A stretch of 64,000 nt of DNA, taken from positions 65,037-129,036 of the forward strand of contig SLUK01000010.1 of assembly GCA_004340125.1 (NCBI GenBank). Reading direction: 5' to 3'. Every line of letters begins with the position of its first letter. The stretch's first letter is position 1. The position numbers and the translations under genes are program-made. Under the pieces are notes generated by a model that had not been told where the DNA came from, ran no database searches, and worked only from the letters and a program-made list of their open reading frames with translations. Shown one piece after another: positions 25,933-33,819 of this stretch. The stretch is from Harryflintia acetispora. GTDB lineage: Bacteria; Bacillota; Clostridia; Oscillospirales; Ruminococcaceae.

Positions 25933-26329
25933 ATTAATGCTACCCCATTTCTCGTATTTTGGCATATAGGTAGTCTTAATAGGCTGGGGATGGGGATGGC
26001 AGGGATGTAAAGCGGCCCGTGCGAAGAAAGGCTTGCTGCGCGAAAATTTGCCCTGCCGCTCCCACAGGGAGCGGGCGCGTCCGGGCACTGGCCGGCGTTT
26101 TGCACCGTCACGGCCATGCACCCAATTTACCACGTTTAAGCCTCAAATTCAATTTTATTTGTTGAATAAATTTAAATATTCCTTTAAAAATTGCAATTTA
26201 GACCGTATTTCCTGTATAATAGAGTCGGTCATCCATATAAATGGCCATTCCCTTTTGGACGTTTCGCGCCGGTTTCGCCGCACGAACGGCCACCTTAAAA
26301 CCACCCCCTTTTACGAAGGAGGACAACAA
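25933..26329. other. Divergent intergenic region, recombinase / DUF4097 lipoprotein
   Basis: About 400 bp. The right part is AT-rich and holds the lipoprotein promoter (26191-26220). No gene, and no copy of the 30-bp inversion repeat, was found here. Confidence 0.5.
26191..26220 (+). promoter_or_regulatory. Promoter of the DUF4097 lipoprotein gene
   Basis: TTGCAA (26191-26196) and consensus TATAAT (26215-26220) are 18 bp apart, about 110 bp upstream of the start. Confidence 0.6.
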
Positions 26330-27067
26330 ATGCGCAAATCATTCCTGCTTCCCCTTGCACTGGGGCTCTGCCTGCTCTACGGCTGCGGGGGGCCGCACAC
26401 CGGCAAGCTCAGCCGGGAGGACCTGCCCGACGTGCCGGTCGAAAATATCGTGGCAATCAATGTGGAGTCGGACAAGGGAAACATCCATATCGTCCCCTCT
26501 TCCGGAAAGATCATCCAGATGGAGGCCGAATACGCCATCACCGCCCCGGAGCGCAGCCGCCGCACCCTGATCGAGCAGAACGTGCGGGTCACCACCGACA
26601 ACAGCGACCCGAGCCTGCTTTCCATCTACTCCGAGCCGGGACAGAGCTTAACGCTCAAGGAGGGCGAGGACGTATCGGTGGACCTGACCATCAAGGTGCC
26701 CGACGGGATCGGCAGCGTGGTCGTCCAGTCGGGCAGCGGAGACATCCTGGTGGAGAAAATGGACTGCGCCTTTTCGATCATCTCGAACAACGGCTCGGTC
26801 ACAGTCAAAAAGAGCTCCTTCAGCGGAAAGAGCTCCATCACGAGCCTGGTCGGGGATATCGACGTGCAGCTAAACAACATCGCCGCCGCCGAGGAGATCC
26901 GCCTGAGCTCGGACGTTGGGAACATCAAGTTCAAGATCCCCCGTTCCTCCTCCTACAACCTGGTGATGGAGGAGCTCGGCCAGCAGGGCATCCCCTTTAA
27001 AAACAAGGACGAAAAGACCAAGATCAACCTCTCAACCAAGGTCGGTTCGATCGACTTCAAGAAGTAA
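26330..27067 (+). CDS. DUF4097-like beta-helix lipoprotein
   Basis: A 245-residue exported lipoprotein. The signal peptide ends in LLYGCGG (lipid-modified Cys at ~19). The rest is a ladder of short beta strands of the DUF4097/DUF2807 type (IVVQSGSGDILVEKM-like, SIISNNGSVTVKKS, SSDVGNIKFKIP, STKVGSIDFKK), predicted to form a small beta-helix on the cell surface. The ATG at 26330 follows AAGGAGG by 7 bp. Its transcript ends at the hairpin that is also the left inversion repeat (27117-27146). A larger relative lies at 56791-57945. Confidence 0.75.
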   Translation: MRKSFLLPLALGLCLLYGCGGPHTGKLSREDLPDVPVENIVAINVESDKGNIHIVPSSGKIIQMEAEYAITAPERSRRTLIEQNVRVTTDNSDPSLLSIYSEPGQSLTLKEGEDVSVDLTIKVPDGIGSVVVQSGSGDILVEKMDCAFSIISNNGSVTVKKSSFSGKSSITSLVGDIDVQLNNIAAAEEIRLSSDVGNIKFKIPRSSSYNLVMEELGQQGIPFKNKDEKTKINLSTKVGSIDFKK

Positions 27068-27116
27068 TCCTGCCCCCCCGAAATGATGGAGCATTTGCTT
27101 TTCGGCGGCAAACAAG

Positions 27117-27146
27117 AAAGACCGTTAGCTAAGGTTGCTAACGGTC
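27117..27146. repeat. Inversion repeat, distal site of switch 1 (also a terminator)
   Basis: Read on the minus strand: arm GACCG, TT, core AGCAACCTTA, GCTAAC, arm GGTCTTT. It matches the proximal site (27280-27309) at 24 of 30 positions in inverse orientation, with an identical 10-bp core. It is also a 10-bp perfect hairpin (GACCGTTAGC with GCTAACGGTC) flanked by T-rich runs, so it can stop transcripts from the lipoprotein gene on + and from the switch promoter on -. Confidence 0.85.
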
Positions 27147-27210
27147 GTCTTTTTGTGTTTTTTTAGAAGGAGGCTCGAAGATTTCGTCGATTTCCTCCCT
27201 GTTTATCCTA

Positions 27211-27239
27211 ATTATATCCTGTTCTGGTACGGATTTCAA
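27211..27239 (-). promoter_or_regulatory. Sigma-A promoter inside switch 1, pointing away from the genes
   Basis: On the minus strand TTGAAA (27234-27239) and consensus TATAAT (27211-27216) have a 17-bp spacer. The 16-bp dyad GATTTCAAGTGAAATC (27232-27247) covers the -35 box and may be an operator. In this orientation the transcript would be ~85-90 nt, ending at the distal repeat hairpin. Confidence 0.8.
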
Positions 27240-27279
27240 GTGAAATCTTCCCTTTCCCGCCCCCACCCCCGGAGCGAAA

Positions 27280-27309
27280 GACCGCAAGCAACCTTATCTG
27301 CTGGTCTTT
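27280..27309. repeat. Inversion repeat, proximal site of switch 1
   Basis: Arm GACCG, CA, core AGCAACCTTA, TCTGCT, arm GGTCTTT on the + strand, 21 bp before the ATG at 27331. Same core as the distal site; unlike it, this site forms only a weak hairpin and would not block transcription strongly. Confidence 0.85.
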
Positions 27310-27330
27310 TATTCTTAAGGGGGAAGTCAA

Positions 27331-27570
27331 ATGAAAAAATTCCTAACCGCGTTCCTGCTGGTCCTGGCGATACTTACTTTCTGTGGGTTTTCCGTGCAGG
27401 AAAACCCACGGGAGTATTACGCCTCCCTGCTCGGGCAGGGGATCATCACCGCGCAGGAGTATGAGCTGCTCGAGCGGTACGCTTTCGAGCTGCCCGAGAG
27501 CGAGCAGCTCCCGCTCGACGGGTTCGTGATCGGGGAGATCACCACCTGTGCTATCGGTGAGCAGGGATGA
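27331..27570 (+). CDS. Small secreted protein of GLUG locus 1
   Basis: A 79-residue protein. It has a signal peptide or membrane anchor (MKKFLTAFLLVLAILTFCGF, ~1-22), then an acidic helical part (ENPREYYASLLGQGIITAQE). No known family was recognised. The ATG follows AAGGGGGAAG. Its stop overlaps the GLUG gene start (ATGA), so the two proteins are probably co-translated and may work together. The locus-2 copy (61212-61448) is nearly identical after residue 20. Expression is predicted to depend on the upstream switch. Confidence 0.8.
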   Translation: MKKFLTAFLLVLAILTFCGFSVQENPREYYASLLGQGIITAQEYELLERYAFELPESEQLPLDGFVIGEITTCAIGEQG

Positions 27571-28910
27571 CGGGCCGGGCAGTGCGCCCGCGCCGGCTGC
27601 TGGCCGCTTCGCTCACAGCAGGCATGTTCCTGCTCACCGCCAGCGCCGGGGCGGCGCAGAGTGGGGTCACTGTGACGGTGCAGGATAACTACCAAGCGGA
27701 CTACGGGGTGACCATCCCCTTCACCCGCTCGCCGCGCACCACCGACTACACCTTCTCGCTCTACGAGGGCGGCAGCGCCGCCGGGGCCCCGGCGGTCAGC
27801 GCGAAGGTGGAGATGACGGCGGCGCAGGGGGATGTTTACCTGCCGCTGGCCTATGACATCACCGGTCCGCAGAGCTACACCCTGAAAATCGAAGCGCGCC
27901 CGCTGCCGGACCGGATCGGGACGGATATGGCGGCGGCGCGGGAATTTCCCTTCACCACCAAGCCGACCTGCGGGTGCGCGGCGGGGACGGCGGGGGCGTT
28001 CTACCGGGGGAGCGGGAGTGCGGCGGACCCCTTCTATGTCGGCTCGCAGCAGCAGCTCGCGCATGTGGGAGCGCATGGCACGGCGAATATCTACCAAGAC
28101 CGGGACATTGCCCTCTCGGGCAACTGGACGCCGATCGCTTCCTTTTCCGGCACCTATGACGGGGGCGGGCACAAGATCACCGGGCTCAAGGTGAACGAAG
28201 CTGATACCGGCGGACTGTTCAGCCGTCTTGAGGGGGCCACGGTTCAAAACCTCGCGTTGGAGTCCGTAACCGTAAAAGGTAATACTGTCGCCGCGTCACT
28301 GGCGGCCCATGCGGAGAATAATTCCTTCATCTCGAATTGCTGCGCCACCGGCCGGGTGGAGGATCAGGGCGACTTTATCTGGCCTGAGCGGGGCGGCCTG
28401 ATCGGGCATCTCAGTCAATCGACCATAGAAAACTGCTACTTTGCCGGGGTCGTTTCTTCCTCCTACGGTACAACTGCCGATGTAAGATGGATCGGCGGGA
28501 TCGCCGCGGTCGCGCGCAACCGCTGTACCATCCGGCAAACCTGGAACCTGACCGAATACCAAGTATCCGCTTCCAATGATGGGTCCGCCGAACGGATGTC
28601 GGGCGGCGTTGCCGGGGACATCTCCCTTCAGGACAGCCAAAACAATTTTTTCCCCGGCTCGATCACCTCCTCGGCTAATTACTGGGGGGCGAGCGGGACG
28701 GGTGGCCCGACCCACGGGATCGCGAACACCTCAAACAATCCGACGGCCGATAATTTCTCAGATGACGGCTGCACGCAAATCTTCTCCTTCTCCTCCCTAC
28801 CGGCGGGGTTCGACCCGTCTGTCTGGGGGATGGGCACCGTCACCGTCCCCACCCTGTCGGGCGGAAGCAAGACCGTTGCCGCCCCGGTTCTCAAAGTGTT
28901 CCAGCCTTGA
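27567..28910 (+). CDS. Secreted GLUG-repeat protein, locus 1
   Basis: A 447-residue exported protein with a Sec signal (~1-30). The N-terminal domain (~31-188) begins VTVTVQDNYQADYGVTIPFT. The centre (~190-395) contains GLUG-type beta-helix repeats (GTYDGGGHKITGLKV, GGLFSRLEGATVQNLALES, GGLIGHLSQSTIENCYFAGV, GGVAGD). A conserved ~50-residue C-terminus (FSFSSLPAGFDPSVW to VLKVFQP) closes it. GLUG repeats are common in bacterial surface and adhesive proteins. Compared with its paralogue at 59866-61215, the N- and C-terminal parts are nearly identical while the centre is strongly diverged. No LPXTG anchor was seen, so how it is retained on the cell is unclear. Confidence 0.85.
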   Translation: MTGRAVRPRRLLAASLTAGMFLLTASAGAAQSGVTVTVQDNYQADYGVTIPFTRSPRTTDYTFSLYEGGSAAGAPAVSAKVEMTAAQGDVYLPLAYDITGPQSYTLKIEARPLPDRIGTDMAAAREFPFTTKPTCGCAAGTAGAFYRGSGSAADPFYVGSQQQLAHVGAHGTANIYQDRDIALSGNWTPIASFSGTYDGGGHKITGLKVNEADTGGLFSRLEGATVQNLALESVTVKGNTVAASLAAHAENNSFISNCCATGRVEDQGDFIWPERGGLIGHLSQSTIENCYFAGVVSSSYGTTADVRWIGGIAAVARNRCTIRQTWNLTEYQVSASNDGSAERMSGGVAGDISLQDSQNNFFPGSITSSANYWGASGTGGPTHGIANTSNNPTADNFSDDGCTQIFSFSSLPAGFDPSVWGMGTVTVPTLSGGSKTVAAPVLKVFQP

Positions 28911-28925
28911 ATCATCATCTCGCAT

Positions 28926-28962
28926 AAAAACGGCGGCCCGCCAAAAGCGGGCCGCCGTTTTT
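28926..28962. terminator. Bidirectional terminator between GLUG locus 1 and the CUT1 operon
   Basis: AAAAACGGCGGCCCGC (28926-28941) and GCGGGCCGCCGTTTTT (28947-28962): a perfect 16-bp stem shared by two convergent units. Confidence 0.92.
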
Positions 28963-28973
28963 ATGTATGCCGT

Positions 28974-29819
28974 TTACTTCATTCCCGAAAGGGCAAGGCC
29001 CTTAATAAACTGCTTTTGGAACATGATGAACACGATCAGTACCGGCACCATGACCAGGGAGGCCACCGCCATGGTAGCGCTCAGATCCGCCAGATGCTGG
29101 GAGGAAAAGAAGTTCAGTGCCAGCGGCAGGGTCATCTTTTCGGTGTCGTTGAGCATGATGAGCGGGTTCAGATAGTCGTTCCAGCGCTCGAGGAAGGTGA
29201 AGATGGTCAGTGACCCGATGCACGGCTTGATGTTGGGCAGGATGATCCGCGCGTAGATGAAGAAATCCCCCGCGCCGTCGATCCTGGCCGCCTCGCACAG
29301 GCTGTCCGGGATATCCTCGATGAACTGCTTGCACAGGAATATCCCGAACATGCTCACCATCATCGGCACGATCAGCGCCCCCAGGCGGTTATAGAGCCCC
29401 AAGCCCTTGACGATCAGGAAGTTGGGGATCATCAGCACCTGGGAGGGGACCATCATGGTCGCCAGGATGACGCCGAAAATCAGGTTTTTAAACGGGAATT
29501 TGTACTTCGCGAAGACGAATCCGGTGATCGAGCTGGTGAACAGCACGATCAGCGTCACCGTGGTGGAGACGAACACGCTGTTGATGAACCACCGCACGAA
29601 GGGCGCCTTGGTCAGCGCCGCGGCGTAGCCCGTCAGTGTCCAGGGGTCCGGCCACATGCTGGAGATGTTGAGACGGATGTCCTTGTTGGTCCTGAAGGAC
29701 GAGAGGACCATCCATACAAAGGGCAGCACCACCAGAACCGCCAGCAGCCCCAGGAGGATCACGATAATGATATTCGCCGTAAGATAGGGGTTCTTTTTTC
29801 GTTTCTTCATTTCCGTCAT
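28974..29819 (-). CDS. Carbohydrate ABC transporter permease (CUT1, MalG-like)
   Basis: A 281-residue permease with six predicted helices. The EAA loop is CEAARIDGAGDFFIYARIIL (~180-200), and the C-terminus KQFIKGLALSGMK is typical. Its ATG follows the upstream permease stop by one base. It is the last gene of the melA-binding protein-permease-permease unit, which imports an alpha-galactoside according to the GH4 enzyme at its head. Confidence 0.92.
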   Translation of the reverse strand: MTEMKKRKKNPYLTANIIIVILLGLLAVLVVLPFVWMVLSSFRTNKDIRLNISSMWPDPWTLTGYAAALTKAPFVRWFINSVFVSTTVTLIVLFTSSITGFVFAKYKFPFKNLIFGVILATMMVPSQVLMIPNFLIVKGLGLYNRLGALIVPMMVSMFGIFLCKQFIEDIPDSLCEAARIDGAGDFFIYARIILPNIKPCIGSLTIFTFLERWNDYLNPLIMLNDTEKMTLPLALNFFSSQHLADLSATMAVASLVMVPVLIVFIMFQKQFIKGLALSGMK

Positions 29820-29820
29820 C

Positions 29821-30696
29821 TCAATACCCCCAATCGACCCGGTTGACCCGGCGCTGAATCACAGTGACCACCATGATGACCAGGAAGAGAATGACGGCGA
29901 TGGCCGAGGCGTAGCCCATATTCTGGTTGCTGAAGCCCTCCTTATAGATGAGCAGGGTGAGCACGGTCGCCGCGTTGTTCGGCGCGCCGCGCTGGGCCAG
30001 AACCATGAACTGCACGAACATCTGGAAGTGCGAGATCAACGTCATCATCAGCACGAAGATGAAGGTGCGCCCGAGCAGGGGGAGCGTGATGTAGATGAAC
30101 CGCCGCACCGGCCCGGCGCCGTCGATCTGCGCGGCCTCGCTAAAGTCCTTGGGGATTCCGTCGAGCCCCGCGCAGAAAAGCACGGTATTGTAGCCGATGT
30201 CCGCCCAGATGGTGAAGATGATCATGGCGACCATGACCACGCTCGCATCCCCCAGCCAGTTGATGGCCGGGATCCCGAGATACCCCAACAGGTGGTTGAC
30301 CAGGCCGTTTTTGGTGGCGAACATGCCGTTGCGCCAGACCAGCGAGGTGCCGACCATCGGCGCCACGCAGGGCAGGAAGAGGACTGTGCGGAACAGCCCG
30401 CGCGCAAAATTCCAGGGTAGAGAGCTGATCAACTGCGCCAGGATCAGGGTAACGATTATATTAAGGGTGACTGTCACCCCGACGAAGACCAGCGTATGCG
30501 CCAGCGCCCGGTAAAAAAGGGTGTCGTGGAACAGTCTCACATAGTTTGCGGCTCCAATAAAGGGGTTGTCTGCCCGCAGGGGGTTATAGTCGAACATGGA
30601 GATGCCAAGCCCATAAAACAGCGGTGCGATTAAAAATACAACGATCAGGCAAAAAATGGGGATTAGTACGATGCACACGAACTTGTTATTTTTCAT
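29821..30696 (-). CDS. Carbohydrate ABC transporter permease (CUT1, MalF-like)
   Basis: A 291-residue permease with six predicted helices and the EAA loop SEAAQIDGAGPVRRFIYITL at ~190-210. It pairs with the MalG-like protein directly downstream. It is separated from the binding-protein gene by ~95 bp that contain a GC-rich hairpin (30738-30767), which may lower permease expression relative to the binding protein. Confidence 0.92.
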   Translation of the reverse strand: MKNNKFVCIVLIPIFCLIVVFLIAPLFYGLGISMFDYNPLRADNPFIGAANYVRLFHDTLFYRALAHTLVFVGVTVTLNIIVTLILAQLISSLPWNFARGLFRTVLFLPCVAPMVGTSLVWRNGMFATKNGLVNHLLGYLGIPAINWLGDASVVMVAMIIFTIWADIGYNTVLFCAGLDGIPKDFSEAAQIDGAGPVRRFIYITLPLLGRTFIFVLMMTLISHFQMFVQFMVLAQRGAPNNAATVLTLLIYKEGFSNQNMGYASAIAVILFLVIMVVTVIQRRVNRVDWGY

Positions 30697-30737
30697 AACG
30701 ATTCCTATCCTCCAAATCGCGCAAATTTAAATAAATC

Positions 30738-30767
30738 CCGGGCGGGGAGAGGTACCCCCCCGCCCGG
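30738..30767 (-). terminator. Intercistronic hairpin / attenuator
   Basis: CCGGGCGGGG (30738-30747) and CCCCGCCCGG (30758-30767) form a 10-bp stem between the binding-protein and permease genes; GATTTATTTAAATTT follows on the minus strand. Confidence 0.6.
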
Positions 30768-30790
30768 AAGATTTATGCGTATTTGCCGGA

Positions 30791-32131
30791 TCAGCCGAAG
30801 AACGCGGTGTTGAGGTTATCGGTTAAAGCGACAAGCCCGTCCTTGATGGTAGGATAGTTATCGGTGGTGCACAGCTCGGTGAAGATGTTGTCGATGTTCT
30901 CCTTGATGGTGGTGGTGTTGAACGGCCCGATGAACTGGCCGGCGGGCAGGATGTCCAGCAGCGGCTGCGCATAGGGCATGCCATCCTTATACTCCTGCAT
31001 CTCGACGATCTCGGTGCGGGGCGGAATCTGGGAGCAAGCGATGTTGTGCTTGACCAGAACCTCGGGGGAATCGAAGTATGCAACGTATTTCCACGCGGCG
31101 TCCTTGACGTCGCTCGACTCGGCGACGGTCAGGCCCCAGCCAGTCTCGGCGGCGAACTTGACGGGCTCCTTATAAGGAGGCAGAGCGATGTACTCGTAGT
31201 CCGTGCCGTACTCCAGGCCGTAGGAAGCGGAACCGTCGGCGACCGCCCACGGGCCGACGATGTCCATCATCGACTCGTCGGTGTAGACGAAGCTATAGCC
31301 TTCCTTGCCGCTGGTGATGCCGTCGAGGTTGGTGTAGCCCTTGTCGCGCACATAGCTGACCAGCGTGGTCATCGCGTCCACCGCCTCGGGGGTGGTGAAG
31401 TCGACCTTGCCGTCCTCAGTCAGATAGCTGCCGCCCGAGGAGAGGATCATCGCCAGGAAGGTGTACAGGATATTGTCCTCCGAGACGAAGTCGAAGCCGC
31501 GCAGGTTCATAACCTCGCCGTCCTTGGAGGAGGTGGCGTCCGCGATCTTCTCAATGTCGGCCCAGGTCTTGGGATACTCCAGGCCCTTTTCTCCGAAGAG
31601 CTTCTTGTTTACCAGCAGCCCGCCGTATTCGATGTTGAACTCCAGCGGCACGCCGTAGTACTTGCCGTCGCGGGTATAGGCGCCCAGCACCGGGGCGTAG
31701 AAGTTTTCAAAGGTCGCGGAGATGTCCGCCGGAACCTCGGCCAGCGCGCCGGTCCCGGTGAAGTCGAGCGCCCAGCCGCCCCACATCTCATAGATGTCGG
31801 CGCCCTCGCCGCCCGAAAGCAGGGAGGTCTGGATCTTGGAGAGGAAATCGCTGTAGGGGAAGGTCTTAATCACAATCTCCTGGCCCGGGTTCTCAGACAT
31901 GTACTGGTCGGCGATCGTCTGGTGGGAGGCGTTCCAGGCCTCGTTTTGATGCAGCCAGAGCTCAATGGTCGCGCCCTCGCCGGTGGGTTCAGTCTCGGCT
32001 TCGGTGCTGCTGGCGGGCGTCTCAGGGGTGGTCTCGGGTGTGCTGCTCGGGGCCGCTTCCTTGCTGCCGCAGCCGGCAAAGGATACCAGAAGCATCGATG
32101 CGCAGAGCAGGCTTGCCAATAATCGTTTCAT
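30791..32131 (-). CDS. Sugar ABC transporter substrate-binding lipoprotein
   Basis: A 446-residue CUT1 binding protein. The signal peptide ends at the lipobox SFAGC (~20). A Thr/Glu/Pro/Ser linker (~25-50) leads to the two-lobed binding domain (ATIELWLHQNEAWNAS onward). The ATG has GAGGGACTTGAG upstream. It is in the same unit as the GH4 enzyme, so an alpha-galactoside such as melibiose or raffinose is the likely ligand; that is inference from context. Confidence 0.9.
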   Translation of the reverse strand: MKRLLASLLCASMLLVSFAGCGSKEAAPSSTPETTPETPASSTEAETEPTGEGATIELWLHQNEAWNASHQTIADQYMSENPGQEIVIKTFPYSDFLSKIQTSLLSGGEGADIYEMWGGWALDFTGTGALAEVPADISATFENFYAPVLGAYTRDGKYYGVPLEFNIEYGGLLVNKKLFGEKGLEYPKTWADIEKIADATSSKDGEVMNLRGFDFVSEDNILYTFLAMILSSGGSYLTEDGKVDFTTPEAVDAMTTLVSYVRDKGYTNLDGITSGKEGYSFVYTDESMMDIVGPWAVADGSASYGLEYGTDYEYIALPPYKEPVKFAAETGWGLTVAESSDVKDAAWKYVAYFDSPEVLVKHNIACSQIPPRTEIVEMQEYKDGMPYAQPLLDILPAGQFIGPFNTTTIKENIDNIFTELCTTDNYPTIKDGLVALTDNLNTAFFG

Positions 32132-32163
32132 CTCAAGTCCCTCTTTCTTTCATCTTATTTATA

Positions 32164-32183
32164 CATATAGAAATTTCTATATG
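32164..32183. promoter_or_regulatory. 20-bp perfect palindrome in the binding-protein leader
   Basis: CATATAGAAATTTCTATATG is its own reverse complement and lies ~30 bp upstream of the binding-protein start. It may be an operator or an mRNA hairpin. Confidence 0.6.
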
Positions 32184-32192
32184 CCAGGGTCT

Positions 32193-32229
32193 CTGTGCAG
32201 CTCTTCGCATAAAGTGGAGAGCCGCACAG
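32193..32229 (-). other. mRNA hairpin between melA and the binding-protein gene
   Basis: CTGTGCAGCTCT (32193-32204) pairs with AGAGCCGCACAG (32218-32229), 11 of 12 positions. No T tract follows on the minus strand, so it is more likely a processing or stability element than a terminator. Confidence 0.5.
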
Positions 32230-32306
32230 GGGCCTTTCTTCGTTACCTTTCGACAACGTTTGAGCTTCCCTTTTCCAGTTGCTAAACGTATGGTTTTGGC
32301 CCAAAT

Positions 32307-33635
32307 TTAGATTTTCAGGGTTTTGAAGTAGCCGAGGTATTCGCGGTTCTTTTCAAACATCTCGCGGGTCATGTCGCGGATCTCGTCCATGGTCAGCACC
32401 GCCGAGGTCAGCGGGTCGAACAGGATGGCGTGGAAGATATCCTCCGGGTTGCCCTCGATGCAGCCCCTGACCGCGAGCTCCTCGCACCCGGCCGAGGTGT
32501 TGATCAGGATCGCCAGATGATCCGGAATGCGGCCGACCTTCTGGGGGATGATCCCGTCCTTGCAGGCGACGACCGGAATCTCGACGCAGGCGCCGGGCAG
32601 GAGGTTGTCGACATACCCCTCGTTGCGCAGGTTGCCGTTGAAGGGGAACGGGGTGTTGTCGCCGAAGAGGGCGTTGAAGATGTTTGCCGCGTACTCGTCG
32701 CCCCGCTCGAGCTCGACCTCGCCATGCTCGAGGTATTCGGTGTATTCCTTCTCCCAGGTGGTCTCACGCCCGAGGTACTCCTTGAGGATGTAGGCGTGCT
32801 CGCCCGGGTTCCAGTTGGTGCCGTGGGTGCAGTATTTGCCGATCAAATCCAGTCTCTTGCGGAACCAGGCGTTGTATTCGCTGTTGTGGCCCGAGCTCTC
32901 GGTGTTGTAGTAGCCGAGGTTTCTGAACATCGCGTTGCGCACCGGGTCGCTCTCGGCGATCTCCGGACGCTCGAGCGCCTTGCGGATGAGCGGGTAGGCG
33001 TCCTGCCCCTTCCACTTATAGTCGATGTAGAAGGCCTGGTGGTTGATCCCCGCGCAGGTATACTCGACGTCCTTCATGTCGGCGCCGATCCACTCGGCGA
33101 GCATCTGGGCGGTGCCCTGCACGCTGTGGCAAAGGCCGGTCACGTTGACCTTGCTCTCGCTCTGCAGGTGCCGGCAGAGCATGGCCATGGGGTTGGTGTA
33201 GTTGAGCACCACCGCGTTCGGGCAGTACTTTTCGACGTCTTTGCAGATGTCCAGCATCACCGGCGCGGTGCGCAGGAAGCGGAAAATCCCCGACGGGCCG
33301 CGGGTATCGCCCACGCAGATGTCCACGCCGTAGCGCTCGGGAATCTCAATGTCCGAACGCCAGACCTCGACCCCGCCCTGCAAAATGGTGATCAGCACGC
33401 CGTCCGCGCCCTCGAGCGCCTCGACGCGGTTGGTGGTCGCATGGACGCTCGCCGGGTACTTGCCGGCGGTCACGATCTTCTCGACGCCGCGCTTGGAGTA
33501 CTCAAGGCGGGTCGGATTGATGTCCATCAACCAGATGTCCGCGTCCCTAAACTTGTCGAAGGTGAGGATGTCGCGCACCAGGTCGCGGGTGAAGCCCAAC
33601 GAGCCGGCGCCGATGAATGCGAATTTTTTTGGCAT
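32307..33635 (-). CDS. melA: Glycoside hydrolase family 4, probable alpha-galactosidase
   Basis: A 442-residue NAD- and metal-dependent GH4 enzyme. The N-terminal Rossmann motif is FAFIGAGSLGFTRDLV; the metal/substrate motif GLCHSVQGT lies at ~175, and GINHQAFYIDY follows at ~200. GH4 members are grouped by this Cys-His motif, and CHSV is the form found in MelA alpha-galactosidases. They work by oxidation at C3 and elimination, not classical hydrolysis. The ATG at 33635 has AATGGGGT 8 bp upstream. It heads the importer operon; a divergent LacI regulator and two operator-like sites lie upstream. Confidence 0.9.
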   Translation of the reverse strand: MPKKFAFIGAGSLGFTRDLVRDILTFDKFRDADIWLMDINPTRLEYSKRGVEKIVTAGKYPASVHATTNRVEALEGADGVLITILQGGVEVWRSDIEIPERYGVDICVGDTRGPSGIFRFLRTAPVMLDICKDVEKYCPNAVVLNYTNPMAMLCRHLQSESKVNVTGLCHSVQGTAQMLAEWIGADMKDVEYTCAGINHQAFYIDYKWKGQDAYPLIRKALERPEIAESDPVRNAMFRNLGYYNTESSGHNSEYNAWFRKRLDLIGKYCTHGTNWNPGEHAYILKEYLGRETTWEKEYTEYLEHGEVELERGDEYAANIFNALFGDNTPFPFNGNLRNEGYVDNLLPGACVEIPVVACKDGIIPQKVGRIPDHLAILINTSAGCEELAVRGCIEGNPEDIFHAILFDPLTSAVLTMDEIRDMTREMFEKNREYLGYFKTLKI

Positions 33636-33655
33636 ATGTATGACCCCATTTCTCA

Positions 33656-33673
33656 TTTTAGTAAACTGTTTAG
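33656..33673. promoter_or_regulatory. LacI operator candidate 1 (melA leader)
   Basis: Contains TTTAGTAAAC (33657-33666) and the overlapping dyad AGTAAACTGTTTAG. It lies between the melA promoter and its start codon and shares a 10-bp word with operator 2. Confidence 0.55.
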
Positions 33674-33687
33674 TTCCTGTTAACTTT

Positions 33688-33716
33688 ATCTTAGCACATC
33701 GTTTCAAAAATGTAAA
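33688..33716 (-). promoter_or_regulatory. melA promoter
   Basis: On the minus strand TTTACA (33711-33716) and TAAGAT (33688-33693) are 17 bp apart. The -35 lies within ACTGTTTAC, a half-site-like copy of the operator word. Confidence 0.6.
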
Positions 33717-33790
33717 CAGTTTTTTTGAGTTATTTTTTTGATTATCCGTCATATCGCTAAATAAAATTTTAAATTTCTGTCCGCGTCCCC

Positions 33791-33818
33791 TTGTAATCCG
33801 GTTTTTTTCTGCTATAAT
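33791..33818 (+). promoter_or_regulatory. Promoter of the lacI-type gene
   Basis: TTGTAA (33791-33796) and TATAAT (33813-33818) with a 16-bp spacer and an extended TGC before the -10. Confidence 0.7.
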
Positions 33819-33819
33819 A

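Larger units (their letters stand above)
27117..27309. promoter_or_regulatory. Candidate invertible promoter, switch 1 (drawn OFF)
   Basis: Two 30-bp inverted repeats enclose ~133 bp that carry one good promoter. That promoter reads leftwards, away from the genes at 27331-28910. Inverting the segment would place it, almost exactly centred, about 110 bp upstream of the first start codon and reading into the genes. A paralogous switch with a different core lies at 61470-61662. Interpretation as a phase switch is inference from structure. Confidence 0.7.

Noticed and set aside
27117..27331. Type I toxin-antitoxin pair (small hydrophobic peptide with antisense RNA)
   Set aside because: The small protein is a 79-residue secreted type overlapping a large surface gene, and the outward promoter gives an RNA that does not cover the coding region. 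The paired inverted sites fit an invertible promoter better.
27567..28910. Diversity-generating retroelement
   Set aside because: No reverse transcriptase, template repeat or accessory Avd gene is visible, and the diverged centre of the GLUG proteins spans ~200 residues, not a short adenine-biased variable repeat.
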